NCBI GenBank assembly: GCA_016180585.1
Contig: JACPAX010000010.1
Location: 1 to 35,923 of the forward strand
DNA length: 35,923 nucleotides
Reading direction: 5' to 3'
Source: Candidatus Omnitrophota bacterium
GTDB lineage: Bacteria > Omnitrophota > Gorgyraeia > 2-02-FULL-51-18
How positions within the stretch are numbered: position 1 is the first letter of the stretch; each line of letters starts with the position of its first letter. Shown one piece after another: positions 1 through 6,527 of the stretch. The notes under the pieces are model-generated. The model was not told the DNA's origin. It made no database searches and worked only from the letters and a program-made list of their open reading frames with translations. The position numbers and the translations under genes were made by a program.

Positions 1-321
1 GTAGAGGGCTTGGCCGGGTTTTTTTGTTCCCGGGAGGTGAAGCAGGGGAGCGACCGGCCAGAGGAGCGGCAGGAGGACGCTGATCCGGCGAAACGCCAGA
101 AACCCTCCGTTTAGCGTCCCGTTTTTTTCAAGCAAATGAATCTGGCTGTGGCAGAGCTTGCGCGTGAGCCGGGGGTCGAGCGCCGACAGATTTTCCACCG
201 TGTGGTAGTTCACAAGCGCGAGCCGGTCAAAAAGGTCGAGTGTTTTGAGCCTTTGCGCGTTCGCGGCGCAAAACCGGCAATTCCCGTCGTAGAGCAGCGT
301 CGGACGCGTGATCTTTCCCAT
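1..321 (-). CDS. DCC-family (DUF393) thiol-disulfide oxidoreductase-like protein, partial
   Basis: This gene is absent from the ORF track because it runs off the left edge of the window. Reading the minus strand from an ATG at 321 gives 107 codons without a stop. The N-terminus contains LLYDGNCRFC, the YDGxCxxC signature of the DCC/DUF393 family, which has a thioredoxin-like fold and a predicted redox role. The two cysteines are intact. A hydrophobic stretch (SVLLPLLWPVAPLLHL) near residues 81-96 fits the family. The gene is divergent from the ygfZ-like gene with only 21 bp between start codons. A minus-strand TATAAT lies 7 nt before the ATG, so the transcript may be leaderless. The C-terminus is not visible, and the substrate is unknown. 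Confidence 0.8.
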   Translation of the reverse strand, partial: MGKITRPTLLYDGNCRFCAANAQRLKTLDLFDRLALVNYHTVENLSALDPRLTRKLCHSQIHLLEKNGTLNGGFLAFRRISVLLPLLWPVAPLLHLPGTKKPGQALY

Positions 322-328
322 GGATTCG

Positions 329-336
329 ATTATACT
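329..336. promoter_or_regulatory. Overlapping divergent -10 elements
   Basis: The octamer ATTATACT reads TATACT on the plus strand (331-336), 6 nt before the ygfZ ATG. It reads TATAAT on the minus strand (329-334), 7 nt before the DCC gene ATG. Both spacings would put the transcription start at or next to the start codon. No good -35 hexamer is seen on either side. Confidence 0.5.
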
Positions 337-342
337 GGGGAC

Positions 343-981
343 ATGAGACTCTATCCACTTGAAAACAGGCGTGTCCTGAGGGTGAAGAACCAGGCGGCCG
401 GGTTTTTGAGGGCGTACGCGACCAACACGCCCGACCGGCCGAGGACCGCTTTTGTCGACCTCCAGGGGAAAATCGTCGCCGTGGCGGATCAGTTTCTCCT
501 GTCGGAGGATGAGGCGAGGATCGCGCTTGAGGCCCAGTTTGTCGAGAGGATCCTCGCTCATTTGGATAAATACCTCAAGCTCGGCGATACCGTGATCGAG
601 GCGGATGAAGGGATGAGCGCGGCTTTTGATCTGGACGAGGGATCGGTTCTTCTGGGCCCCGGGAAATTTGCAACCGACGTGTCCGACGGGGAGTATCTCT
701 TGTACCGGGTGAAGAACCATCTGCCGCTGCAAGGCGTCGACTTCGACCGGGAGCTTCTTCTGGGCGTCTTCGACGAGGAGCTTGTCTCCTATACAAAGGG
801 CTGTTATCTGGGGCAGGAGATCATCGCCAGGGTTCATTACCGCTCGAGGCCTCCCAGGAAGCTGGTCGTGAGACGCGAGAGTGAGTGCGGCGCCCGGGAG
901 AGGGCCGCGATGAGCTCCCGGGTGTTTGACCCCGGGGCCGGGGAACACGTCGGGTTTGTGTTTGTGACCGATTCGGTGTAA
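343..981 (+). CDS. ygfZ: YgfZ/GcvT-like folate-binding Fe-S assembly protein, short form
   Basis: This 212-aa protein carries KGCYLGQE near residues 151-158, matching the K-G-C-Y-x-G-Q-E signature of the YgfZ family. The cysteine is essential in characterised members. YgfZ proteins bind tetrahydrofolate and help maintain certain Fe-S enzymes in the cytoplasm. The track ORF begins at 136, but that extension overlaps the divergent DCC gene and its composition looks like a shadow. ATG 343 follows TATACT by 6 nt and begins MRLYPLENRRVLRV, as expected. The protein is much shorter than the roughly 325-aa E. coli enzyme and appears to lack most of the C-terminal barrel after the signature. The family call is firm. 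Full activity of this short form is inferred. Confidence 0.82.
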   Translation: MRLYPLENRRVLRVKNQAAGFLRAYATNTPDRPRTAFVDLQGKIVAVADQFLLSEDEARIALEAQFVERILAHLDKYLKLGDTVIEADEGMSAAFDLDEGSVLLGPGKFATDVSDGEYLLYRVKNHLPLQGVDFDRELLLGVFDEELVSYTKGCYLGQEIIARVHYRSRPPRKLVVRRESECGARERAAMSSRVFDPGAGEHVGFVFVTDSV

Positions 982-984
982 AAT
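956..984 (+). promoter_or_regulatory. Predicted sigma70-type promoter for cstA
   Basis: TTGTGT (956-961), a 17-nt spacer and TAAAAT (979-984) overlap the end of the ygfZ-like gene. The -10 ends 7 nt before the cstA ATG, so a leaderless transcript is predicted. Confidence 0.4.
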
Positions 985-991
985 CCGGCCC

Positions 992-2659
992 ATGAGCCTT
1001 TGCTGGGTCGCTCTTTTGGTCGGCGCTCTTTTTTGCCTCGCCTATTTTTCTTACGGAAAATTTCTCTCCCGCCATTTCGGTCTGGACGATCGCGAGGTGA
1101 CTCCCGCCGTCAAGGTCAACGACGGCGTCGATTTTGTCCCCGCCGGCAAGGGATTTTTGCTCGGCCAGCATTTTTCGGCCATCGCGGCCGCGGGGCCTAT
1201 CGTGGGGCCGATCCTCGCGGCGCTGTGGTTCGGGTGGTTTCCGGCGCTCCTTTGGATCGTCGGGGGATCCATTTTCTTCGGCGCCGTGCATGATTTCTCA
1301 AGCCTCGCGGGGTCGGTGAAGCACCGCGCCGAGTCCATCGTCGAGATCGTGAAGGATTATCTGGGGCCGCGCGGCCATCTTTTTTTTCTCGTCTTCGTCT
1401 GGTTGTCCCTTCTCTACGTCATCACCGCGTTTACGGATCTGACGAGCAGTTCTTTCGCGAATCCGGAGCTCGGCGGCGGCGTCGCCAGCGCCTCGATGCT
1501 TTACCTTCTCATCGGCGTCGCGATGGGCGTGGCGATGGTCCGCTTCAAAATGCCGCTGGGATTGGCGACCGCCGTGTTTTTGCCGCTCGTCCTTTTGGCG
1601 ATCGGGTACGGCCAGTCCCTGCCGCTGGTCCTGCCGGCGCGCTGGTTTTCGGAGCCGCAAAAGGCGTGGAACGTAATCCTCCTGGCCTACTGCTTTATCG
1701 CGTCCCTGGCGCCGGTGTGGCTCCTCCTTCAACCACGGGGGTATCTGGGCGGTTTTTTTCTCTACGGCACTCTGGCCGTCGGGCTCATCGGCCTTTTTCT
1801 CGGCGGAGAAAAAATCCAGTATCCCGCGTTCACGGGGTTTACCGGGCCGCAGGGCTTTCCGCTTTTTCCGCTTCTTTTTGTGACGGTCGCCTGCGGCGCC
1901 TGCTCGGGGTTTCACGGGATCGTCTGCTCGGGGACGACCTCCAAGCAAATCGCCCGGCAGACGGACTGCCGGCTCGTCGGCTACGGCGGCATGCTGCTTG
2001 AGGGGGTTGTGGCGCTTGTGGCGCTGTCGACTGTGATGATTCTGGCCAAGTCGGACCCGCTCACCGGGGCCTCGCCCGACCGGATCTATGCCGAGGGACT
2101 GGCGCGTTTCATCCGCCACTTCGGTATCCCGAGAGAGTTCGCGAGGTCTTTCGCGCTTTTGGCGTTCACGACGTTCATTTACGACACGCTCGACGTGGCG
2201 ACGAGGCTGGCGCGCTACATTTTTCAGGAACTGGCCGGCTGGAAATCCGCATGGGGGAGGGTCGGGGCCACCGCGGCGAGTCTGGTGATTCCTTTTTTCT
2301 GCGTGAGCCTGACGATCACGGACGCGGCCGGCCAATCGGTCCCCGCGTGGAAAGTGTTCTGGACGATTTTTGGCACTTCGAACCAGCTTCTGGCGGGGTT
2401 GACGCTCATGATTCTCTCGCTCTGGCTCAAAAAAACCGGCAAGTCGTGGTGGGTGAGCCTCGTCCCGATGTTTTTCATGATGGGCATGACGATCTGGTCG
2501 CTTCTGATTTTGATGCGGCCGATGCTCGCCGGATTTCTCTCGGGGGGCGCGGCCTGGGACATGATCGGCATGGTGTCGGCGTTTCTTCTGGCGCTGGCCT
2601 TGCTGCTGATCGCGGAGGCCGCGCGCGTCATCCGCAAACCTGCGCGGGAGACACGATAA
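992..2659 (+). CDS. cstA: CstA-family carbon starvation / pyruvate-peptide transporter
   Basis: This 555-aa protein is strongly hydrophobic, with about 14 or more predicted membrane segments. It shows CstA-type landmarks: YGKFLSRHFGLDD early on, DGVDFVPAGKGFLLGQHFSAIAAAGPIVGP at about residues 45-73, and VHDFSSL at about 99. The central CGACSGFHGIVCSGTTSKQI and the later FGTSNQLLAGLTL are also typical. CstA and its relative BtsT are inner-membrane transporters for peptides or pyruvate in carbon-limited cells. The start follows the ygfZ-like stop by 10 nt and has no Shine-Dalgarno sequence, but a TAAAAT lies 7 nt upstream. No CstX-like small partner follows. Family membership is clear, but the substrate cannot be read from sequence. 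Confidence 0.9.
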   Translation: MSLCWVALLVGALFCLAYFSYGKFLSRHFGLDDREVTPAVKVNDGVDFVPAGKGFLLGQHFSAIAAAGPIVGPILAALWFGWFPALLWIVGGSIFFGAVHDFSSLAGSVKHRAESIVEIVKDYLGPRGHLFFLVFVWLSLLYVITAFTDLTSSSFANPELGGGVASASMLYLLIGVAMGVAMVRFKMPLGLATAVFLPLVLLAIGYGQSLPLVLPARWFSEPQKAWNVILLAYCFIASLAPVWLLLQPRGYLGGFFLYGTLAVGLIGLFLGGEKIQYPAFTGFTGPQGFPLFPLLFVTVACGACSGFHGIVCSGTTSKQIARQTDCRLVGYGGMLLEGVVALVALSTVMILAKSDPLTGASPDRIYAEGLARFIRHFGIPREFARSFALLAFTTFIYDTLDVATRLARYIFQELAGWKSAWGRVGATAASLVIPFFCVSLTITDAAGQSVPAWKVFWTIFGTSNQLLAGLTLMILSLWLKKTGKSWWVSLVPMFFMMGMTIWSLLILMRPMLAGFLSGGAAWDMIGMVSAFLLALALLLIAEAARVIRKPARETR

Positions 2660-2682
2660 AAACATCATGTCGGCGGCTAATC

Positions 2683-2691
2683 TGCTATACT
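2683..2691 (+). promoter_or_regulatory. Extended -10 promoter for the secreted repeat protein
   Basis: TGcTATACT (2683-2691) is an extended -10 element about 42 nt upstream of the ATG at 2733. No clear -35 is seen at the matching distance. Confidence 0.45.
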
Positions 2692-2732
2692 GGGCACGTT
2701 CGAATCACGTGCTTATTCAAAGGGGGGAATCC

Positions 2733-3644
2733 ATGAGAGAAATGACCAAGGGCACCGCTATGGGCGTTTTGACCGTGGCGGGGATGGTTTATTTTTGTTC
2801 GTGGGGCGCGCCGCTTTGTCTGGCCCAGCCCGACGGGGGCATGCGGAACATTGAGGAAAAACAAAACCTCGAGCATCTGAAGGAGGTCCGGCGGGACAAA
2901 CGCGAGGACTTCCGGGAAGCCGGCGACGGCGGCCATCCCAAGAAGGAGCATCTCCGGCGGTTGAAACAGGAGAATCCGGAGAAGTTTCACGAAATGATGG
3001 CGCACCGGAAGAAAAAACTTTTATGGATGAAAGAACACCATCCCGAGCGCTACGAGCAGTTCCTCAGGAACCACCCGCGGCTTGCCGATCGGATTGCCAG
3101 GCGGGAGGACGGCGCGGAAGACTATGAAGAGGACGCCGACGAAATGGACGGGGAGACAGAATACTCCGGGGGTCAGGAATCCGGCGGCCAAGAGGTCATG
3201 CCGCCGCCCCTGCCTCCGCCGTTTGCCGACAAGGCGGAAGATATCCGCGATCATCGGGAGAACGTCCGCGACCATCGCGAGGATATCCGCGACCGCAGGG
3301 AAGACCGGTGGGACCGCAGGGAAGATATTCGCGACCGCAGGGAAGATGTCCGGGACGCGCGGCATGACGGGGGCAAGCGGGACCGCATGGAAGACAAGTG
3401 GGACCGCCGCGAGGACCGCATGGACCGGCGGGAAGACAAAGCGGACCGCAGGGAAGACCGCCGGGACAAAAGGGAAGACTACCGCGACAGGCCGGGGCAT
3501 CCGAAAATGAACGGCCCGGCGCATGCGCAGGCGCACCATGACCATGGGGTGCGCGACTACGGCAAGGGCGAAGGACGTGGAAAAGGCCAGGGCGGCGAAC
3601 ACCGGGCCGGCGGCCCAGGTCCCAGAGGCCGCAAGAAGGGCTGA
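2733..3644 (+). CDS. Secreted Arg/Asp-rich heptad-repeat protein, unknown function
   Basis: I chose ATG 2733 over the track start at 2667 because AGGGGGG lies just upstream and the protein then begins with a signal peptide (MREMTKGTAMG...CLAQ, about 32 residues). The 303-aa product is exceptionally charged. Residues about 170-260 form degenerate heptads of the type DRREDIR/DRREDVR, encoded by about 21-bp repeats. A Pro-rich segment (PPPLPPPF) precedes them and a His/Gly-rich tail (HAQAHHDHG) follows. Export and an extended helical or coiled repeat domain are inferred. The repeat resembles low-complexity RRED proteins seen in many environmental bacteria, for which I know no function. Metal or polyanion binding is conceivable from composition only. 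Confidence 0.75.
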   Translation: MREMTKGTAMGVLTVAGMVYFCSWGAPLCLAQPDGGMRNIEEKQNLEHLKEVRRDKREDFREAGDGGHPKKEHLRRLKQENPEKFHEMMAHRKKKLLWMKEHHPERYEQFLRNHPRLADRIARREDGAEDYEEDADEMDGETEYSGGQESGGQEVMPPPLPPPFADKAEDIRDHRENVRDHREDIRDRREDRWDRREDIRDRREDVRDARHDGGKRDRMEDKWDRREDRMDRREDKADRREDRRDKREDYRDRPGHPKMNGPAHAQAHHDHGVRDYGKGEGRGKGQGGEHRAGGPGPRGRKKG

Positions 3645-3650
3645 GTTTTA

Positions 3651-3724
3651 GGGCGGTTAGCTCAGTCGGTTAGAGCGTCTGATTTACATTCAGAAGGTCC
3701 ATGGTTCGAATCCATGACCGCCCA
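3651..3724 (+). tRNA. tRNA-Val(UAC)
   Basis: A complete 74-nt cloverleaf is present. The acceptor stem is GGGCGGT/ACCGCCC and the D-arm is GCTC...GAGC. The anticodon stem TCTGA/TCAGA encloses loop TTTACAT with anticodon TAC at 3685-3687. The T-arm is CATGG-TTCGAAT-CCATG. The discriminator is A and the 3' CCA is not encoded. The gene begins 6 nt after the stop codon of the repeat protein and may be co-transcribed with it. Confidence 0.96.
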
Positions 3725-3750
3725 GGTTCGTATGACAAAAAGGAGCATTC

Positions 3751-4971
3751 GTGTCGTTTGACAAGCTAGGGCTTCATCCGGATTTACTCAAGGGAATTCA
3801 TGATTTGGGTTTTTTACGTCCGACGCCGGTACAGGCGGAGAGCATTCCGCACATTCTGGCCCGGCGCGACGTGATCGCGACCGCGCAGACCGGCACCGGC
3901 AAGACCGCGGCGTTTGTGCTGCCGATTCTTCATCTTTTGCTTTCCGAAAGAAAGAAAAAGGGGATCCGCGCGCTGATCCTGGCGCCCACGCGGGAGCTGG
4001 CGCTGCAGTCCATGGACCATTTAAAGAGTCTTTCGCGCTACGTGCCGCTCCGGGGGCATCCCATTTTCGGCGGGGTCCCGATGGACCCGCAGATCCGCGC
4101 GTTGGCGCATGGGCTCGACATCATCTCGGCGACGCCGGGCCGGCTCCTGGACCATGTGTACTCCGGGCGCATCGATTTCGGGGCGCTGGAGATCCTCGTC
4201 CTGGACGAAGCCGACCGCATGATGGACATGGGTTTTCTGCCGGACATCGAGCGTATTATTTCCCTTTTGCCTCCGAAGCGCCAGAGCCTTGTGTTCTCCG
4301 CGACGATGCCCGATGAGATCATGAAACTGACCCACAAGGTTTGCCATGACCCGGTGCGCGTGCAGATCGGCTTTAAGACCTCGACGCCGACCGGCATACG
4401 TCACGCGGTTTATCCGGTCCCGTTTCATCAAAAGACGGAGCTTCTTTTGAGACTTTTGAACGATGTCAAAATGTCCTCCACGCTTGTGTTTACACGCACC
4501 AAGTCGCGCGCCGAAAAGCTCGGCCATACGCTTGAGCGGGCGGGCATGCGTATCTCCCTGATCCATGGGGACCGCAGCCAGGGACAGCGGCTCCGCGCGC
4601 TCGAACAGTTCAAGCGGGGGAAGAATCCGATACTTGTCGCCACCGACGTCGCCGCGCGGGGGATAGACGTAAAGGACATTTCCCACGTGGTCAATTTTGA
4701 CGTGCCCCAGACGCCGGAGGACTACATCCACCGCATCGGACGTACCGCGCGCGCCGAGGCGACCGGCGATGCCTTCAGCCTCGTCGCGCCGGACGAGGAG
4801 GAAATGATCCGGGAGATCGAGCGCGTCATCAACCAAAGGTTGCCGCGCGTCACCCTGCCCGATTTTAATTACAAGAAGGGCGCCCCTCAACAGGCGCACA
4901 GGCCGCATCCCCGTCCGTTTCACCGGGGTCCGCACGGAAGTCATCAACACCGCCCACCCAGACATCACTGA
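3751..4971 (+). CDS. DEAD-box ATP-dependent RNA helicase (RhlE-like)
   Basis: This 406-aa cytoplasmic helicase starts at GTG 3751 behind AAAAGGAG with a 6-nt spacer. All core motifs are present: Q-motif region FLRPTPVQ, motif I AQTGTGKT (45-52), Ia PTRELALQ, Ib TPGRL, and motif II DEAD (152-155). The rest are III SATMP, IV LVFTRTKSRAEKL, V VATDVAARGIDV and VI HRIGRTAR. The short basic His/Pro-rich tail (PHPRPFHRGPHGSHQH) is RhlE-like and probably binds RNA non-specifically. Expected roles are ribosome assembly and mRNA unwinding or turnover, including in the cold. The next gene begins 7 nt downstream. The DEAD-box call is certain, but the RhlE subfamily is a judgement from length and tail. 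Confidence 0.95.
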   Translation: MSFDKLGLHPDLLKGIHDLGFLRPTPVQAESIPHILARRDVIATAQTGTGKTAAFVLPILHLLLSERKKKGIRALILAPTRELALQSMDHLKSLSRYVPLRGHPIFGGVPMDPQIRALAHGLDIISATPGRLLDHVYSGRIDFGALEILVLDEADRMMDMGFLPDIERIISLLPPKRQSLVFSATMPDEIMKLTHKVCHDPVRVQIGFKTSTPTGIRHAVYPVPFHQKTELLLRLLNDVKMSSTLVFTRTKSRAEKLGHTLERAGMRISLIHGDRSQGQRLRALEQFKRGKNPILVATDVAARGIDVKDISHVVNFDVPQTPEDYIHRIGRTARAEATGDAFSLVAPDEEEMIREIERVINQRLPRVTLPDFNYKKGAPQQAHRPHPRPFHRGPHGSHQHRPPRHH

Positions 4972-4978
4972 GCATCCG

Positions 4979-5614
4979 ATGGTTCCGCAAAAACCAAAGT
5001 CCATCCATCAGCTCGAGGAACGCATGGAGGGCCTTGAGCCCGGCTCTTTTCGTTACAAGGCGCTCGACGCCGCCAGGGGATTCAAGAGCTCCTGGATTGA
5101 GCTCGGCCAATGCCTCTTCTCCGTCTACAGGGACAAATCGTACAGGGAATGGGGCTACCTTACCTTCGAGGCGTACTGCGCCAAAGAGATCGGCATCCGC
5201 CAACCTACGGCGGTGAAGCTTCTCAAGTCCTACGCTTTTTTGGAGCGCGAGGAACCGGCCTTTCTGAAGCGGGAGGCGTTGGAGGAGAGGCAGCCCAGCC
5301 GCATCCCCGGCTACGAGTCCGTCAACGCGTTGAGGCTCGCCAAGGACAATAAAGACCTCTCTCCGACGGATTACGAAGCCATCCGCGAAGAGGTGCTCGA
5401 CCACGCCAAGGAAGACGGCGAGGTCAAGAAGAAAATCCGCTATATCTTAAAGGGCGGCGCGAAGAAGAGCCCCGGAAGCGACCAGGAGGAAAGGGCCCTC
5501 GCGATCAAGGGCCTGAGGGACGGACTGGAGCGGCTGAAGCGCCGGATGGCTGAGCTCGGGCTGCCGGAAAAGGCCGTGAGGAAAATGGAGGAGATTCTTG
5601 AGATCATCCGTTAA
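4979..5614 (+). CDS. Conserved hypothetical protein, probably DNA-binding-like helical protein
   Basis: I do not recognise a named family for this 211-aa protein. It is almost entirely helical and charged. The middle (about residues 45-95: WIELGQCLFSVYRDKSY..., IGIRQPTAVKLLKSYAFL) reads like a small helix-turn-helix or KilA/ParB-type recognition helix. The last third (EERALAIKGLRDGLERLKRRMAEL) is likely coiled coil. It starts 7 nt after the helicase stop and overlaps the next gene by 17 nt, so it probably sits in a helicase-hypothetical-DUF2203 operon. A regulatory or nucleic-acid-associated role is inference only. Confidence 0.7.
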   Translation: MVPQKPKSIHQLEERMEGLEPGSFRYKALDAARGFKSSWIELGQCLFSVYRDKSYREWGYLTFEAYCAKEIGIRQPTAVKLLKSYAFLEREEPAFLKREALEERQPSRIPGYESVNALRLAKDNKDLSPTDYEAIREEVLDHAKEDGEVKKKIRYILKGGAKKSPGSDQEERALAIKGLRDGLERLKRRMAELGLPEKAVRKMEEILEIIR

Positions 5615-5963
5615 ATATTTCACGCCCGAAGAAGCCAACCAGACCCTGCCTTTGGTCCGCCGGATTGTGAGCGATATTTTGAAAACCGGCAAAGAGATCC
5701 GCGGTCTTTCGCTGGAAGGTTCCAAGCGTCCGGGGGCCGAGACCGAGCTTCACCGGTTCATGGACCAGCTCGATGAGCTTTTTGAAGAGCTGGAGTCGCT
5801 GGGGTGCTCTTACAAAGATTGGAACTTTTCGGAGGGGCTTGTGGATTTTCCGGCTCTCGTCGGCGGCCAGGAGGTGTTTCTTTGCTGGAGGAGCGACGAG
5901 CCTGAGGTCCGGTACTACCACGACCTCGAGTCGGGGTTCGCGGGACGCAAACCGATCCAGTAG
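5598..5963 (+). CDS. DUF2203 family protein
   Basis: This 121-aa protein matches the DUF2203 pattern. It starts YFTPEEANQTLPLVRRIV and has a helical middle. The C-terminus reads GLVDFPALVGGQEVFLCWRSDEPEVRYYHDLESGFAGRKPI. The start is TTG 5598, supported by GGAGGAG at 5587-5593; it overlaps the upstream gene by 17 nt in another frame, suggesting translational coupling. Members are small cytoplasmic proteins of unknown function found in many phyla. The conserved Cys-Trp-Arg and Asp/Glu/His residues near the C-terminus hint at a ligand or metal site, but nothing firmer can be said. A strong terminator follows directly. Confidence 0.85.
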   Translation: MRSSVKYFTPEEANQTLPLVRRIVSDILKTGKEIRGLSLEGSKRPGAETELHRFMDQLDELFEELESLGCSYKDWNFSEGLVDFPALVGGQEVFLCWRSDEPEVRYYHDLESGFAGRKPIQ

Positions 5964-5971
5964 CATCCAAT

Positions 5972-6028
5972 AAAAAACCCCGCTCCGCTTGCCCCGTCGA
6001 ATGACGGGGTCACGGAGCGGGGGTTTTT
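5972..6028. terminator. Bidirectional intrinsic terminator
   Basis: The inverted repeat CCCCGCTCCG (5978-5987) / CGGAGCGGGG (6013-6022) has an inner CCCCGTC/GACGGGG stem. It is flanked by A6 on the left and T5 on the right. It sits between the convergent DUF2203 (+) and SWIB (-) genes and should terminate transcription in both directions. Confidence 0.9.
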
Positions 6029-6035
6029 GCCGTGC

Positions 6036-6290
6036 TTACGACAGGTGCTTCGAGATGAGCTTGGTCATTTCGAACATCGACACCTGCGGCTTGCCGAAGA
6101 TCGGCTTGAGGTTTGCGTCGGCGTTGATGTTTCTTCTGTTCTTCTTGTCCTGCAGATCGTTTTTCTTGATGTAGCTCCAAAGTTTCTTCACGACTTCCGT
6201 GCGGGGAATCGCTTTGATCCCCACCACTTTTCCGAGCGCTTCGCTCGGCTGTAACGGCTTCATGAACGCTGCGTTCGCTTTCTTTGCCAC
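6036..6290 (-). CDS. SWIB/MDM2 domain protein
   Basis: This 84-aa protein is essentially one SWIB domain: PLQPSEALGKVVG, IPRTEVVKKLWSYIKKNDLQDKKNRRNINAD, LKPIFGK, MFEMTKLISKHL. SWIB domains are best known from eukaryotic chromatin remodellers. In bacteria they occur in Chlamydiae, as stand-alone proteins and fused to topoisomerase, and in some related lineages. A role in chromosome organisation is inferred. The start is GTG at 6290 (minus strand) with a GAAGGGGG Shine-Dalgarno; the later in-frame ATG would remove the conserved N-terminal region. A plausible promoter lies upstream and the gene ends at the shared terminator. Confidence 0.88.
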   Translation of the reverse strand: MAKKANAAFMKPLQPSEALGKVVGIKAIPRTEVVKKLWSYIKKNDLQDKKNRRNINADANLKPIFGKPQVSMFEMTKLISKHLS

Positions 6291-6353
6291 TGGGTACCCC
6301 CTTCGTTAAAAGACAGAGTTGCTTTTCACCAAGACGTCAGACCCCATACTTCT

Positions 6354-6381
6354 ATCATAAAATAGGACAAAAGGAAACAAT
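6354..6381 (-). promoter_or_regulatory. Predicted promoter for the SWIB gene
   Basis: On the minus strand, TTGTTT (6376-6381), a 16-nt spacer and TATGAT (6354-6359) precede the GTG start by about 63 nt. The sequence between this and hemW is AT-rich and then gives way to a REP-like repeat. Confidence 0.45.
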
Positions 6382-6410
6382 TTTGCATTCTCGCGAAAGA
6401 GCGAGTTTGT

Positions 6411-6510
6411 TTGACCCCTCCGGTCGCCGAAGGCGACCACCTCCCCTTCGTAAGGGGAGGAATGTTTAGTCCTCCCCTCCTTACGAAGGAGGGGAACGGG
6501 GAGGTTAAAC
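6411..6510. repeat. Interspersed REP-like palindromic repeat, copy 1
   Basis: Three consecutive hairpins are seen: GGTCGCC/GGCGACC, CCTCCCCTT/AAGGGGAGG and CCTCCTT/AAGGAGG. They are followed by GGGGAACGGGGAGGTTAAAC. The right half recurs in inverted orientation at 23099-23152. It provides the region just upstream of the hemW -10, and the track ORF start at 6411 is a read-through of it. The translated form (PVPLLRKEG) appears in spurious ORFs at both sites. Confidence 0.75.
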
Positions 6511-6515
6511 TTTGG

Positions 6516-6521
6516 TATAAT
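6516..6521 (+). promoter_or_regulatory. hemW -10 element (leaderless)
   Basis: A consensus TATAAT ends 6 nt before the hemW ATG, so the predicted transcript starts at or next to the start codon. No clear -35 is seen; the upstream sequence is the repeat element. Confidence 0.5.
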
Positions 6522-6527
6522 TCCCGG

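Noticed and set aside
136-342. N-terminal extension of the ygfZ-like ORF
   Set aside because: It is antisense to the DCC-family gene, whose YDGxCxxC motif is convincing.
1298-2668. 456-aa minus-strand ORF opposite cstA
   Set aside because: Its Arg/His/Asp-rich translation is typical antisense shadow of a hydrophobic GC-rich gene, and cstA on the plus strand is clearly real.
3021-3602. 193-aa minus-strand hydrophobic ORF opposite the RRED repeat protein
   Set aside because: The Val/Phe/Pro-rich pattern (FPAV repeats) is the mirror of the charged heptads. The plus strand has the promoter, Shine-Dalgarno and signal peptide.
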